Shown: positions 1-10,630 of the stretch, piece after piece
Position numbering within the stretch: position 1 is the first letter of the stretch
Layout of the letters: each line of letters opens with the position of its first letter
Assembly (NCBI RefSeq): GCF_000165395.2
Contig: NW_026261572.1
Span: 744,001-808,000 of the forward strand
Source: Babesia bovis T2Bo
Lineage: Eukaryota; Apicomplexa; Aconoidasida; Piroplasmida; Babesiidae
Length of the DNA stretch: 64,000 nucleotides
Direction of reading: 5' to 3'
Program-made: the position numbers and the translations under genes
The notes under the pieces: generated by a model
Told to the model about the DNA's origin: nothing
The model's input: the letters and a program-made list of their open reading frames with translations, nothing else
Databases searched by the model: none

Positions 1-1199
1 TTAGGGGCCATCGGAGGCCGTTAACTTGCGTGAAGACCAACAGGGAGGGCGATCTTCTGTTTACCTGTGGGAAGGTAGGTAAATATTCGTCGATAACTCT
101 AGCCGTTCTACTTTACACATTGTTTTTATTTAATTTATTGGATTTATATCCCTACAGGACGCCTGTTTAATGCTATGGAGGACTGACAATGGTCAACAGA
201 TCGGTATGTCCATTTAGTTAGTGTTGATATCTCCACTAGGTCAATACAACACTGGCCGTGGTGCCATTTGGTGTTGTGATGTAACCCTAGACTCTAAGCG
301 TTTGATTGTGGCTACTGGTGACGCCAGGATATTGGTTATGGACACCTTTTCTGGTGAGATATTGGCTGACATACAGGACGAGGGTGCTTGCAAGTATGTT
401 GTTTCCATCTGGAATGTATAACTCCGTATAGATATGTTGAGTGGAACCGTCATCCTAGGAACCAGGATCGTTTTGTTGTGATTCATGACGACTTTGGTGA
501 GAATGTGATGATGGCTGTGAAGGTCTACAAGGTATGTGCTTCGTTGGTGTACTAACGTGTTTACAGCTAAACTTCGTTGAGGATGAGGATGGCAACTTGG
601 TGGTGGAGCATCGCAATCTGTGGATTCAGCGTGGCTACAGGTCACGTGCCATTCAGTGTCATTGGGGTCCGCTTGACAAGGAGGTGATAACATGTCACGA
701 GAACGGTACAATTCAGGTATGGAACGCTTCTGATGGCACTCAACTACGTATCATTGAAGCTCACAAGCAGGTTGTAACTTGCATATCATTTGATCTTTAT
801 GGTCTGTTTATGTTATCGTGTTCTACTGACGGCACTGCTAAGTTATGGGAGACTCGTACGTGGACCACTGTGAAGAACTACAAGACTGACCGTCCTTTGA
901 ATGCTTGTGTGATCTCACCGTTATTTAGGTTAGACAGTGCTGAGAAGGCTCACATTATGCTTGGTGGTGGTCAATCTGCTGACGAGGTCACAACCACTGC
1001 TGCATCAGAGGGTAAATTCCAGGCACTGATATACCACTTGATTCACGAGAGTGAGATTGGTAGCATTAAGGGTCACTTCGGTCCCATTAACACTTTAACA
1101 TTCCTTGCTGACGGTCAAGGATACGTCAGTGGTGGTGAGGACGGTAACGTCAGGATATACCACTTTGACAACGACTACATCCTTGACAAGTACGATTAA
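1..1199 (+). CDS. eIF3i: Translation initiation factor eIF3 subunit I (WD40 protein), 5' partial
   Basis: This is a WD40 beta-propeller scaffold subunit of the cytosolic eIF3 complex, which helps recruit mRNA to the 40S subunit. I read five exons: <3-74, 158-203, 240-393, 432-531 and 567-1199, joined by GT-AG introns (82, 36, 38 and 35 nt) that keep one frame to the TAA at 1199. The visible N terminus (RGHRRPLTCVKTNREGDLLF) matches the first WD repeat of eIF3i, so only about six codons lie outside the window. WD blades are visible throughout, for example GTAKLW and a final GGEDGNVRIYHFD. About 334 codons are present, close to the usual length of roughly 330. The downstream gene is convergent, 46 nt away. 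The alternative TRIP-1/STRAP-like reading is less likely. Confidence 0.9.
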
Positions 1200-1245
1200 G
1201 ACCGTTCGTTAATAATAGATTTTAAGTGGGTAGTGTATATCGTGT

Positions 1246-2693
1246 TTAGGTCAACTCTGGGTACGTATGCGCTATGAGTTGGGCATCTAGGTTACTGATC
1301 TTGATTTTACCTCTTCTATAGTTGGCCAATGCAATGTCTGCCAGTTCCCTGGATGACAGGCGCTTTTGCGAATTCGTGGCGAAACTGTTAGTCGGCAGCT
1401 CCCTAGCACGCTGTATAACTCTTTTAACGGCCTCTATAAGGGTTATCGGGACGTCATTTGGCAGTTGTTTCATAGCGCAGGATAGCATCATGAGTTCATG
1501 TGCCGTCATATTGCTGTGGTATATAAAATCTCTTATCTCTAGCCTACCCGATACCGGTAGCGCACCTATTGAATGATAGGCGCAATCCCCTGCGATGTTG
1601 TGAAGTTATGCTCCCCGGAGACGTGTCATATGCTTGGACAAAAGTTAGTATCATCTGCATGGCTCCTTTGTAGTCTATCATTGGTGCTATGCGTTCGGCT
1701 GATGTCAATAAGGCCATACTTAGTTGTGGGTGGTAGTACCGGTATCGTGCGTATACTTGCGATATTCGTACCACTTCATCTGGGTGTAGCGTCTCCAGGG
1801 TTGATGCTACTACATCACCTATCGTATCCATGAGTCCTGTATCCTTCAGTCTACGTGCGCAAAACGCCTCTAGTGTTTTGATTAGCACCCTGGGCCGTGT
1901 TTCCATTGCCATGTACCTCGCGTAATTGCTGTATACTTTCCATAAATGCTTGGATCCCATGCCCATGGCACCCAGATACGCCAATATCGAGCTTATGTAG
2001 ACGGTATTATCCACTGGTTGGCACAATACATCAGCGTCAATCAGTCTGTACATATCGTCACTAACTGGAGCAACTCACTTGAGCAGGAATTCCCCCATCT
2101 CATTGCTATAAAGCTCCAGTGTACGTAAAGATTCGCATATCATACCTAGGTGGCGTAGTTCTATATTGTGGCCATCGACTGGCACTCGCTGCGCCACGTG
2201 TGCTGCGAACACTCGGCAGCTGGGTACACTCCTACTATCAGGCACCATGCTTATAAGGTGGCACGTGGCTGCATTTTGTTATTCTATGGCCCTTAACTTA
2301 CCAATAGCCCTTTGTATGTCCTTTACCTTGTAGCAATGTGGTATTAGTGCTTCCAGGCACTGCTGGCTTCCGATGCGCAGTTTCGCTAGCAACGACAGGT
2401 AGATACTTATATTCGCTTCGTCCATGGCATGGCCCATGGTACCTGCACAGTGCAACAGTATGCGCTCTATCTTGTTCCTTTCAATTCCTAGAGTACCGAG
2501 CCTTATGATAGCCTTGCCCAAGTACTTCGCTGGGACAAGTTTGGGGTTAACCTTCAGTATAGAGTCGCCCCCGGTAGCTGAGAGTAATTGTTTTACTTTG
2601 TACTGACGTACCTCTATAGAACGGTGTATTGCGAAAGAATCCAGCATCTGGTTTCCGTGCTTTGAGTCGTACTGCCGAGATCCATAGCGTCAT
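1246..2693 (-). CDS. Conserved apicomplexan helical-repeat protein (HPR/OPR-like), putative organellar RNA-binding
   Basis: I do not recognise an enzyme here. The protein is a run of degenerate helical pairs of about 35-40 residues (for example LVPAKYLGKAIIRLGTLGIE and the block around SKHLWKVYSNYARYMAMETR). This resembles the heptatricopeptide/octotricopeptide-like repeats of apicomplexan mitochondrial RNA-binding proteins. No RAP domain is visible. The spliced frame runs from near 2693 through exons ending near 2290, a segment from about 2280 to 2075, and exons 2041-1566 and 1543-1246. The last intron reads as only 22 nt (1544-1565), and an N-terminal one as 25 nt. Two starts are possible: an ATG at 2693 that overlaps the stop of the upstream cysteine desulfurase, or an ATG at 2647. 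The mitochondrial role is inference from repeat style only. Confidence 0.55.
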
Positions 2694-4352
2694 CGTGTTG
2701 ATATGCTTCTCAGGGTATATATACAGTCCTCTATGCACCCAATGAATGTATCAATCTCCTGTTTATTGTTATACATGCCCAAGGACACGCGCAGGGAGTT
2801 TGTGCTTGGTAGGTACTTCTTATGCAGTAGGTGGGCACAGTGTTGTCCTGAGAACAGTGAAGCACTGGCTATGTTATCTACCTGCTCGTATTGCAATATT
2901 CCGGGTTGAGAGTAGCTGTGCTAAGTCGTATGGACTTTGCCCAGCGATGTTAAACGTGACGATTGGAACGTGTTCGTGCTTGATCGGTGGGCTGTGTACT
3001 GTAGCCAGGTTTCGCAGCTGTGTATCTAGATGGCTTAGTAACATTCTCTCGTGAGATGCAATCTGGTGTGGATTAGACAAAACACCTTTCATACGTACAT
3101 TTGATAGTCCAATATGTGAAATGAACTCTAGTGCCTTTGATAGTCCAATAGCCTGTGCCACTGGTGGTGTACCCGATTCAAATCTATGTGGTATATCTTC
3201 CAATTCGTATCCCGATGTATCCAAGTTCTGCATTTGTTTAGGAGTAGCGATCCACCATACCTTTACCATGCCTCCGCCACCCTTATATGGTGACATGTGT
3301 TCTATAACTTCCTGCTTAGCATATAGGAACCCGATACCAGTTGGACCATAGACCTTATGGCCCGAGGCCACTAAGAAATCGCAATTCAGTTGTTGTACGT
3401 CAATCTGTAGGCCATGTGGCTCCACTGGCTAACGACTTACATTTACGTGGGCTAGAGTCTGACATGCATCGACAAGCACTAGAGCTCCATGTTCATGGGC
3501 CGTTGCAATAATCGATTTTAAGTCCTGTACCACCCCAAGAACATTGGAGGCATGTGCTATGGATATGAGTCGGACCTTTCCAGTACTTAATTGGCGTTTG
3601 TAGTCGTCTAGGTCCAATGTGCCATCGGTGTTCAGCTGTGTTCTTTATCACATTGGTATCACTTAATTACCTTGACAAAGTGTACATTAGAGTTATTCTT
3701 CTGCTCTAGCAGTTTCCACGGTAATATGTTGCTATTATGCTCTGATAATGGGACTAGTACAGTGTCCCCGGGTCTAATATGGGTGTATCTGTGTAATGTT
3801 AAATCCTGGGAAATAAGCATACCCCCAAGCATTCGCAACGAGGTTAATGGAATCGGTAGCTCCACTCGTGAAGATTATATTTCTTGCGCTAGGTGCATTG
3901 ATAAACTTGGCGATCGCCGTCCGTGCGTCTTCGTATTGCTGTTTAGTGTTACTGTAACCTATGGCAACTAACATTAGAAACCGCAGTTGCCAGCTGATAT
4001 TGTGACCTGTGTACATTAGAACACGGTGATGCGTAGTAGTTAGTTATAGCCTGTTAGCATGTGTCATCCCATTTCTGATGCATACCTCGATGACGCAGTA
4101 TGGCTTCTGTGTAGTTGCTGCGTTGTCTAGGTATATCAACCCAGATTGGCTCAATGCTGGAAAATGACATCTCCACGGTGACTCTCCATTGTTTGTACTT
4201 GTTGATGCATTTCGTTTTTGGTAATTAATGCGTTTCGGTAAGTTGGTACGGTTAAGGAATCCGGGTACCTCCCGGTGAATGGTTGAGTATGCTGTCACTT
4301 TATATAAAAGCGTGATTGAGTATGCAATCAGTACACATTTCCATGATAACAT
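2690..4352 (-). CDS. SufS: Cysteine desulfurase SufS, class II, apicoplast-type
   Basis: A PLP-dependent enzyme that takes sulfur from cysteine for Fe-S cluster assembly. In apicomplexans the SUF system works in the apicoplast. The ATG at 4352 opens a hydrophobic signal peptide (LIAYSITLLYKV) followed by a basic Ser/Thr/Asn-rich stretch, as expected of a bipartite apicoplast leader. Family landmarks follow in order: LIYLDNAATTQKP, the SNVHR region, FTSGATDSINLVAN, the PLP-lysine motif SGHKVYGPTGIGFLYAK, HRFESGTPP, and the C-terminal RAGQHCAH loop with the sulfur-accepting cysteine. About eight short introns interrupt it (exon 1 is 4086-4352), all GT-AG; joining SQYQLATA to QYEDARTAI restores the family alignment exactly. 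The TGA at 2690-2692 overlaps the possible ATG of the next gene. Confidence 0.9.
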
Positions 4353-4579
4353 ATTACCATTACTATTTGGTTGCTTAATTGTTTATAACATCGCCCAGTG
4401 CATTTTACTGGCTGCACATATCACCTCTGGAAGGAAGGCCCCGGGATATCGAATTACTGCTTGTAACTGATTCCATTCAGTGTGTATATGGATGGCATGG
4501 TTCATATAGGCTTCATTGGCCGATAATTAGGCTGGTTACATTTCCGGTGTGTACCTTGGCATTGATTCTTTCTATAGTT
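4353..4579. promoter_or_regulatory. Divergent intergenic region SufS / NAD kinase
   Basis: The only non-coding sequence between two head-to-head start codons is 227 nt. It must hold both 5' UTRs and promoter elements. No specific binding site was recognised. Confidence 0.4.
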
Positions 4580-6311
4580 ATGAAGGGTTTGAGTAGGTAT
4601 TTGTGGCTCAGGATACAAGCTACTGCGCTACGATGTTGCTCGGATGTTCAAGGTCTCTGTGCCTTGAGCAGGCGGTCAAAGCGTTTCAACAGCACCTGCC
4701 GTGATGTCAAGGTGGCGCCAAGTGAGCTTTGCGATATATTCAAGAATGTGGATATCCACCGTATAGTGATTCTCGAGAAAGTAACCAAGTATGACCTCGA
4801 GCGCCGCAATGGATTGTCCGATTCTGAAATCCGCGACAGGTTTCCCCGTAAGTTACTATAGACTTCTTTATATTCCCAGTGGCATACAGGACGCACCAAA
4901 CCCACACAAAGATAATGGAAGCTATTGTGCGTCAACTGAAGGAACGCTATTCCTTGGATACCATGGTTATCAAGGCCCAATCGCACAACTTAACTTTATC
5001 TGACCTTGAGAAATCATCATTTCCACCTGATTTGATAATTAGTGCTGGTAGGTTGGCTGTAGAGCTCTTGATGTGCTCCAGGTGGTGACGGTACATTCCT
5101 CGAGGCTGCTTCAATGATCCCACCTACTAATCCTAGTAATAAACGCTTGTTCATTGTCGGTATCAATACCGACCCCGAGAGGTCTGTGGGTGCCCTATGT
5201 TTGTCATATTTCAAGCGCGGTACTAATGTATTCAATCGTTACGGCAATAGTCAATCGCAGCAGAGCAACCGGGAGCGTGAGGAGCTGCCTAAGCAGAATA
5301 TGATACGCTTCAGCGAGACCGGTGCCTTAGTTCGTAAGGAGTGTACATCAGATACCATCGGTGAGAAGGAATGGGCTGACATCTCAAGTGCTTCATTTTG
5401 CGGCATGCACCCTACTGTTACTGACCAGAATGAGGGTCACTGCACTGTGTTATCACGCCACACTGCAAATATCTACAACTTGACATATGACGAATATGTT
5501 GGCAATTTACTAGAACGCCTGATAGTCAAGCGTGACTATGAGCCGATATCAAGGCAACGCATCAGGATAAAGATGTTCAAAAGGGACCAAAGCAGCCCTA
5601 CGGGCATTGAGCACAATAAAGGAGATGCCGCCTGTATTGAGGAGAAGCTTTTCTGCAACCGCGACTCTCAGTTTAGCTGTGATGAATTGAATCACGAATC
5701 GTGCGACGTAGATTCTGGCATATTGCCATACGGTGCCGTCAACGAGGTGATAATCGCTGACGAGAACTTGGAGCGTACATTCTACGGTTTGGTGCAGGTT
5801 GACTCCTCGCATATCATGCGCGTGAAGAGCAGCGGCGTGCTGATATCAACTGGTAGGTATAGCTACCCGATAGTATATACCGCAGGCACGGGCTCCACTG
5901 CGTGGGCATATAACATGTGCAAGATGAACATGAGCAACGGTGTGAACCTATTCAAATCGCTAATGAGCCACCCTTCATTCCCCAAGGGCGCTGCGAAACA
6001 CATTGACGTGGACATGATGAAAGAGGCTGTGGAATCGCATAACGCCAATCTAGTGTTCCCTCCATCCGAGAACACACTGAAATGTATAATACGTGAGGCC
6101 ATATATGAGACGTAAGTTTGGATGCCGCCTTTATATTGCTTCCAGGTCGACAGTTGATGAATCTGCATACATGGGCACGCAAGTGAAGCTTCTTGCGCTA
6201 TCCAAGAATGCAAGCATGTACATTGATGGCTCCAAGGTCCTCAAACTGGACTACGGTGATGTTGTCGTGCTAAAGACATTTGATTCTGACACCATCTGGA
6301 GCTGTGTGTGA
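4580..6311 (+). CDS. NAD kinase, mitochondrial NADK2-like
   Basis: It phosphorylates NAD+ to NADP+. Four exons (4580-4847, 4880-5047, 5082-6111, 6146-6311) give 543 aa. The diagnostic GGDGTFLEAAS motif is split by the second intron and restored by splicing. It is followed by GINTDPERSVG, typical of the NADK2/MNADK branch rather than the cytosolic one, then VNEVIIAD and a GTGSTAW substrate loop. The N terminus (MKGLSRYLWLRIQATALRCC) is basic and amphipathic, fitting a mitochondrial presequence. It is the only in-frame ATG after the upstream stops. A hydrophilic stretch of roughly 130 residues after the TDPERS motif looks like an insertion. It is transcribed divergently from SufS. Confidence 0.85.
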
Positions 6312-6423
6312 TATTCAGATATCACCGTTATTGTAAACTCTATAGTGTAACACTAGCATTTATAAATTTATAAAAGGTCCAATTTAGGGTATAGCATGCT
6401 AGAAATTGCAACAACAATCTGAA

Positions 6424-7146
6424 TCATAGCTTGTTAAATGATACGATGTTGGCGCTCTGTACGAGACCCATGATTTCCTCCTCCTCTTCTTCGTCGTACT
6501 CCTCTTCCTGCTCCTGTTTAAGGCGGCGCTGCTCCTTCTGCTCCTCAGTGAGACCCAACTCCTCAATGAGCTCAGTGATCTCGTTAGTGTTCACCAAGTC
6601 ATCCAAAATGGTACATGACACCTGCAACTTCTGGATACCATAGGCCAATGGAATCTTTGCAGAAGCGGCACCCCAAGTGACACCCTCCAGCTTTATCTCC
6701 TTAACGAGACGTAGTACTTCATCAAGATCGGTATCCACACTTGCGGGCTCAATATGGATAACAAGGGATGATTTAGCGGCTTCACGCTTCTTGCCCTTGC
6801 TGGCCTTCATAGCCTCCATCTTCTTCTTCATGGCTTCGTCCTCCTCGTCATCGTCCCCAAACAGGTCAATGTCATCAGACTGCTTCTCCTGTGTCACAGG
6901 GAATTCACCCTTGGCAAGGTCAGATGGTGGGTTCTGTACCCAGGTTGACACATGCTTGTACCACCTTGCAACGTGTGGATAGGCATTGGCGTCAGGAGCA
7001 CTGCCAAGCTTCTTGTACACAGCAATGTCGTCTGTTGATGGAGCTTTCACACCGCCAACGAAGCTGTGGTATGAAAGGAACTCATTCAACTGGCTAAGGC
7101 CAGAAGCAGAAGAGACAGTGTTGATATCGATTTTAACCGAAGCCAT
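6424..7146 (-). CDS. Elongation factor 1-beta (eEF1B beta/delta), guanine nucleotide exchange subunit
   Basis: It catalyses GDP/GTP exchange on eEF1A in cytosolic elongation. It is an intronless ORF of 240 aa with the family layout: an N-terminal GST-C-like helical domain (about residues 1-75, ending ARWYKHVSTW), an acidic/lysine hinge (DDIDLFGDDDEEDE), then the EF1 GEF domain starting SSLVIHIEP and ending IMGLVQSANIVSFNKL, the conserved C terminus. A Glu-rich run near residues 205-225 gives a CTC/CTT-rich + strand near 6470-6540. The length is normal for the family. It ends 113 nt from the convergent NAD kinase. Confidence 0.93.
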   Translation of the reverse strand: MASVKIDINTVSSASGLSQLNEFLSYHSFVGGVKAPSTDDIAVYKKLGSAPDANAYPHVARWYKHVSTWVQNPPSDLAKGEFPVTQEKQSDDIDLFGDDDEEDEAMKKKMEAMKASKGKKREAAKSSLVIHIEPASVDTDLDEVLRLVKEIKLEGVTWGAASAKIPLAYGIQKLQVSCTILDDLVNTNEITELIEELGLTEEQKEQRRLKQEQEEEYDEEEEEEIMGLVQSANIVSFNKL

Positions 7147-7789
7147 TGTAAGAAGAAGTAGCTAGAGCAAGATTGTGGAAAGAAAATTAAAATACGATAT
7201 AAAGTTAGAAGTGATGCAGACAGACAAATCAGGATAAACCACAATCATGGGGGCACATTGCGAGTGGAATATAGGCACTGTCCAGGATAAAACAAGCATA
7301 GTTATGTAGGCAAAGATGCTTTACATTGGTATGTGTGCAATATTACGCGGAAAATGCTCTCGCCGCTTTGTGTATAACGCAGTGATGGACCCATCAGTGT
7401 GTGTGTATATGTGTTGCCCCTAGATTCCATACTCGACTCCCTTGCTACAACAGTTTAAATCTGTATCTACTGTTTTGTGTCCCATTTTATATACAATCAG
7501 GCTAATGATATGTTCTAGCCTGTGATGTCCCGGGGTAGTTCATCAACCTTATTCCAGGGTAACAACAATCATCTGGTCATTACCACTAGTCTTCCATTGG
7601 GTAACAATACCTAATATATCTTTTCTAAATCTAATAACTCTAAACGCAGTTATATAGTCGATGTGTATGCAATATTTCCCGGCTAGTAGACACTATAATG
7701 TATAGCACCTGTTGTATGCAATCAGGGAACATATAATCTGCCATTTGGGTCACTGTCAATAGTCGCATTATCTGGCCGTTTGAGTAGAA
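7147..7789. promoter_or_regulatory. Divergent intergenic region eEF1B-beta / kinesin (643 nt)
   Basis: No ORF longer than a few dozen codons was seen here. The region separates a housekeeping translation gene from a kinesin. The octamer CAATCAGG occurs twice (near 7494 and 7722), but this is too short to interpret. Presumed to hold two promoters. Confidence 0.35.
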
Positions 7790-9646
7790 ATGTCAAATGG
7801 CCGGCGTGCTCCCATTGCTATGGGAGTTAACACCGCAGCACTCCTGGACTCATCAGCTGGTGTAAGTCCTGAAAAACGTTCGCGTGAACAAAGCCCGATA
7901 CTATCCCGGGCACACAGGGGCAAATTAGCTTTAAGATTAGTTACACCCAAAACTAGCCCCCAAGGTGGCAGGTCCACCGCCTCTGTGGATAGTACTGTAT
8001 CGCCTCTAATCCCTGGCAAAAACGACCAAGCAACCCATCGTAGACATAATGACACTCTTGCGTTGCTAAAGGATTTGGATATAGATATACTTACAGACCG
8101 GAGTCCCAAGAAACTAGGTAGAAGTATTGGGGTTCGGTCTATGGACGACGTACTGTTGACGGAATCAAGTTGTACCGACCTAGATACAACCAGTGCAGTT
8201 ACATTACCGTCTAGTCATGAATGTATCACGCCAAGTAGACGAGATCTAATTGATATCGCTACCGAGTCAAGGTTACCCAGCCCGGTTATAAGCAATAGGG
8301 TGGACCATTTATATCATGGCACGGCTACACCTAGCAAGGTTAAAATATTGACTGCTACTGAAATGTCAACTCAGGAGGTCATGATGCAGTACTACTCGCC
8401 TAGACGTAGCATCGGATTATCATCGCCACAATCGAGGTCAACCTGTACAAGTATGGCACAAGGTACCATCTCCGACAGCATAAAGGTAGTCGTCAGGGTT
8501 AGACCCGTTGATCCAAGTGTGATACCCGTTATACAAGTGGTGGATAACGTTATAGAGGTCCACAGGCCTGGCAATGCACAAAGTGTACTGGATTCCCAAC
8601 GTCCTAAAGTATGCAGGTATCATTTTGATAGTGTCTTTGATGCTGAAGCTACCCAGGAGGATGTATATAACGCCACATCACGTGACCTGGTACAGAAAGC
8701 GTTCGATGGTATTAATGGCACTGTATTTGCCTATGGGTGTACCAGTGCAGGTAAAACCTATACTATGGTGGGTGAGAACAATACCTACGGTATTGTGCAG
8801 ATGACCCTAGCGAGCATATTCGAGCACATTGAAAAGGTATGCCCAGAAACTGAGGCATACTTCTCTTTCATGGAGGTGTATAACGAAACTGTATTTGATC
8901 TCCTAGCACCGGTGTACAAATCATTGGACGTCCAGGAGGTTTCCGGAGAGGTTAAAGTGCCACTGCTTAGCGTAGCCAGGGTAAACAGCCTCCCAGAAAC
9001 GCTGGCACTGCTATCCAAAGGGATAAAGGCTAGGAAAAAGGCAATGACAGATGCAAATCGGCATTCCAGTAGGTCACACGCGATAATGCAGGTTAGTGTC
9101 CATTACAAAAAGAAGCGGTCAAAGGTCACCTTCATTGACCTTGCGGGATCAGAGAGGTCGGGGATCACATCTAACGGAGCCCGAGCAAAAGAATGTGGTC
9201 ATATAAACCAATCGCTGTTGGCATTAGCCAACTGTATAAGTGCCCTATCGGATACATCAGCAAGCAGGACTAAAGTTAAGTACAGAGACAGTAAGCTCAC
9301 GCTGCTGCTGAAGAATGTACTGTTCACTAACGCGGAAGTCATAATGATAGCTGCAATACACCCAGGCACCCAGTTCATACACGAGACGCAAAATAGCCTA
9401 ATGTATGCAAGACGTGCCAAAGATGTAAAGGTGGACTTCCAAGTGGAAGATAGTTGTAACGAGTATGATTATGACGTAGCTCTTAACGAAGCTTACACAG
9501 CTATTATGCTGATCGGTCAAACACTAAGTGATGAAGCTCGTAACGATATCGTGCAAATGTTACGGGCAGAGCCACTATCAGGTAGAGAGTTTCTCGTAAA
9601 CCTCCTAAGCTCGCGAGTCACGATACAGAACAGCAATTCAATATAA
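7790..9646 (+). CDS. Kinesin motor protein with long N-terminal extension
   Basis: An ATP-driven microtubule motor of 618 aa in a single exon. About 225 Ser/Pro/Thr-rich, probably disordered residues precede the motor. The motor then runs from SIKVVVRVRP (near residue 228) through P-loop GCTSAGKTYTM (near 316), switch I NRHSSRSHA (near 423), switch II DLAGSE (near 449) and HINQSLLALANCISAL. The P-loop differs from the common GQTGSGKT but keeps GxTxxGKT. After the motor about 80 residues remain with no long coiled coil, so this is an N-extended kinesin with a short tail. The subfamily was not assigned. It ends two nucleotides before the first ATG proposed for the TFIIA gene. Confidence 0.9.
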   Translation: MSNGRRAPIAMGVNTAALLDSSAGVSPEKRSREQSPILSRAHRGKLALRLVTPKTSPQGGRSTASVDSTVSPLIPGKNDQATHRRHNDTLALLKDLDIDILTDRSPKKLGRSIGVRSMDDVLLTESSCTDLDTTSAVTLPSSHECITPSRRDLIDIATESRLPSPVISNRVDHLYHGTATPSKVKILTATEMSTQEVMMQYYSPRRSIGLSSPQSRSTCTSMAQGTISDSIKVVVRVRPVDPSVIPVIQVVDNVIEVHRPGNAQSVLDSQRPKVCRYHFDSVFDAEATQEDVYNATSRDLVQKAFDGINGTVFAYGCTSAGKTYTMVGENNTYGIVQMTLASIFEHIEKVCPETEAYFSFMEVYNETVFDLLAPVYKSLDVQEVSGEVKVPLLSVARVNSLPETLALLSKGIKARKKAMTDANRHSSRSHAIMQVSVHYKKKRSKVTFIDLAGSERSGITSNGARAKECGHINQSLLALANCISALSDTSASRTKVKYRDSKLTLLLKNVLFTNAEVIMIAAIHPGTQFIHETQNSLMYARRAKDVKVDFQVEDSCNEYDYDVALNEAYTAIMLIGQTLSDEARNDIVQMLRAEPLSGREFLVNLLSSRVTIQNSNSI

Positions 9647-9648
9647 AT

Positions 9649-10496
9649 ATGAAGCGCACACAAACACCTGTAGAATCTATATCTCTGGACAAATTAAATG
9701 AAGAAATAATTGATGGTAGGCGCGGTGGAATGATAACAAACACGTACAGCGACTATTGACCGTTGTATCAAGTTTGCCAATCCAAGAATATTGGAAACCG
9801 TCAAACAGGCAAGTGATTCTACAGCTATAAGCACTACCACAGAGATGGACACAGGTGTTAAGACAGCGTCTAGATGCAGTAAACCGAGGGGAGCAGTTTA
9901 CACATTCGGATCAGGTCACCTCCTCGGTGGGTATTCCCAAATAGATTTACACTGATACAGCACTATAAGAAGCCGGAACATGCTATACAACAAACGTGGG
10001 TTATGCAACAACACTATCTAACGCTACCAGGCCTAAAGTTGAGGAACTAGAGGATGAATTCTCGGAAAATGAATTCGAGGATGCAGAAGTGGAGACTTCA
10101 ATGTCTCAACAAACAGTAAATAGCTGTTCAGTGATCGCAGGGATATCAACTGTGACATCAGAACCGATTCCAGCTGCTACGGAACCCGAGCAAACTGATG
10201 ATACTACTGAATGCGAAGATGATATGGAAATACTAGATGTTAGCGACCTAGACGATCAAGAGCCTGAAACTAAGGACATTGTCATAGGCATTATAGATAA
10301 AGTATGTTATAGCACAGAAGCAATATAGTACCCTAGATATCAAGACCAAGTACGAAAAAGACAACTGCGCCAACATGGAAAGTCAAACTTAAATACGGAA
10401 TCCTACAGGTACTTTATAGCATATATAACAAATAGAACTTAGATCAACGGGGTGGAAATACCCTTCGACAATCTGGAAGGTGAATTTGAATTCTAA
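9649..10496 (+). CDS. TFIIA large subunit (alpha/beta), 5' exons uncertain
   Basis: A general transcription factor subunit that stabilises TBP on promoters. The 3' half is well supported: an acidic linker (ILDVSDLDDQEPETKDIVIG) leads into the C-terminal beta-barrel. That barrel is assembled from IIDK + ISRPSTKK...WKVKLKYGILQ + INGVEIPFDNLEGEFEF, across introns of about 35 nt (10303-10337) and 33 nt, ending with TAA at 10494-10496. This matches TFIIA-beta (..DK..R.K..WK..LK.GI..ING). The 5' end is weaker: ATG at 9649 opens an ORF that joins through an intron ending GTACAG to a segment reading ATIDRCIKFANPRILETVKQ. The next join has no clean phase-compatible donor except one at a GTTTAC site. 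The N terminus does not resemble the canonical four-helix bundle. Confidence 0.7.
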
Positions 10497-10630
10497 CCAG
10501 CGCCATGCACAATTACTGTACACATTAACTAATAACATACACAATATAGCCTTTTTAACTCTATATAGCTCTATAATGGTTATGGGAGTGATAAAATATT
10601 GATTTTGTAACTTGGGGACGCATCAACGAC

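Noticed and set aside
1573..1833. Plus-strand ORF opposite the helical-repeat gene
   Set aside because: Starts opposite a better supported spliced gene and lacks features.
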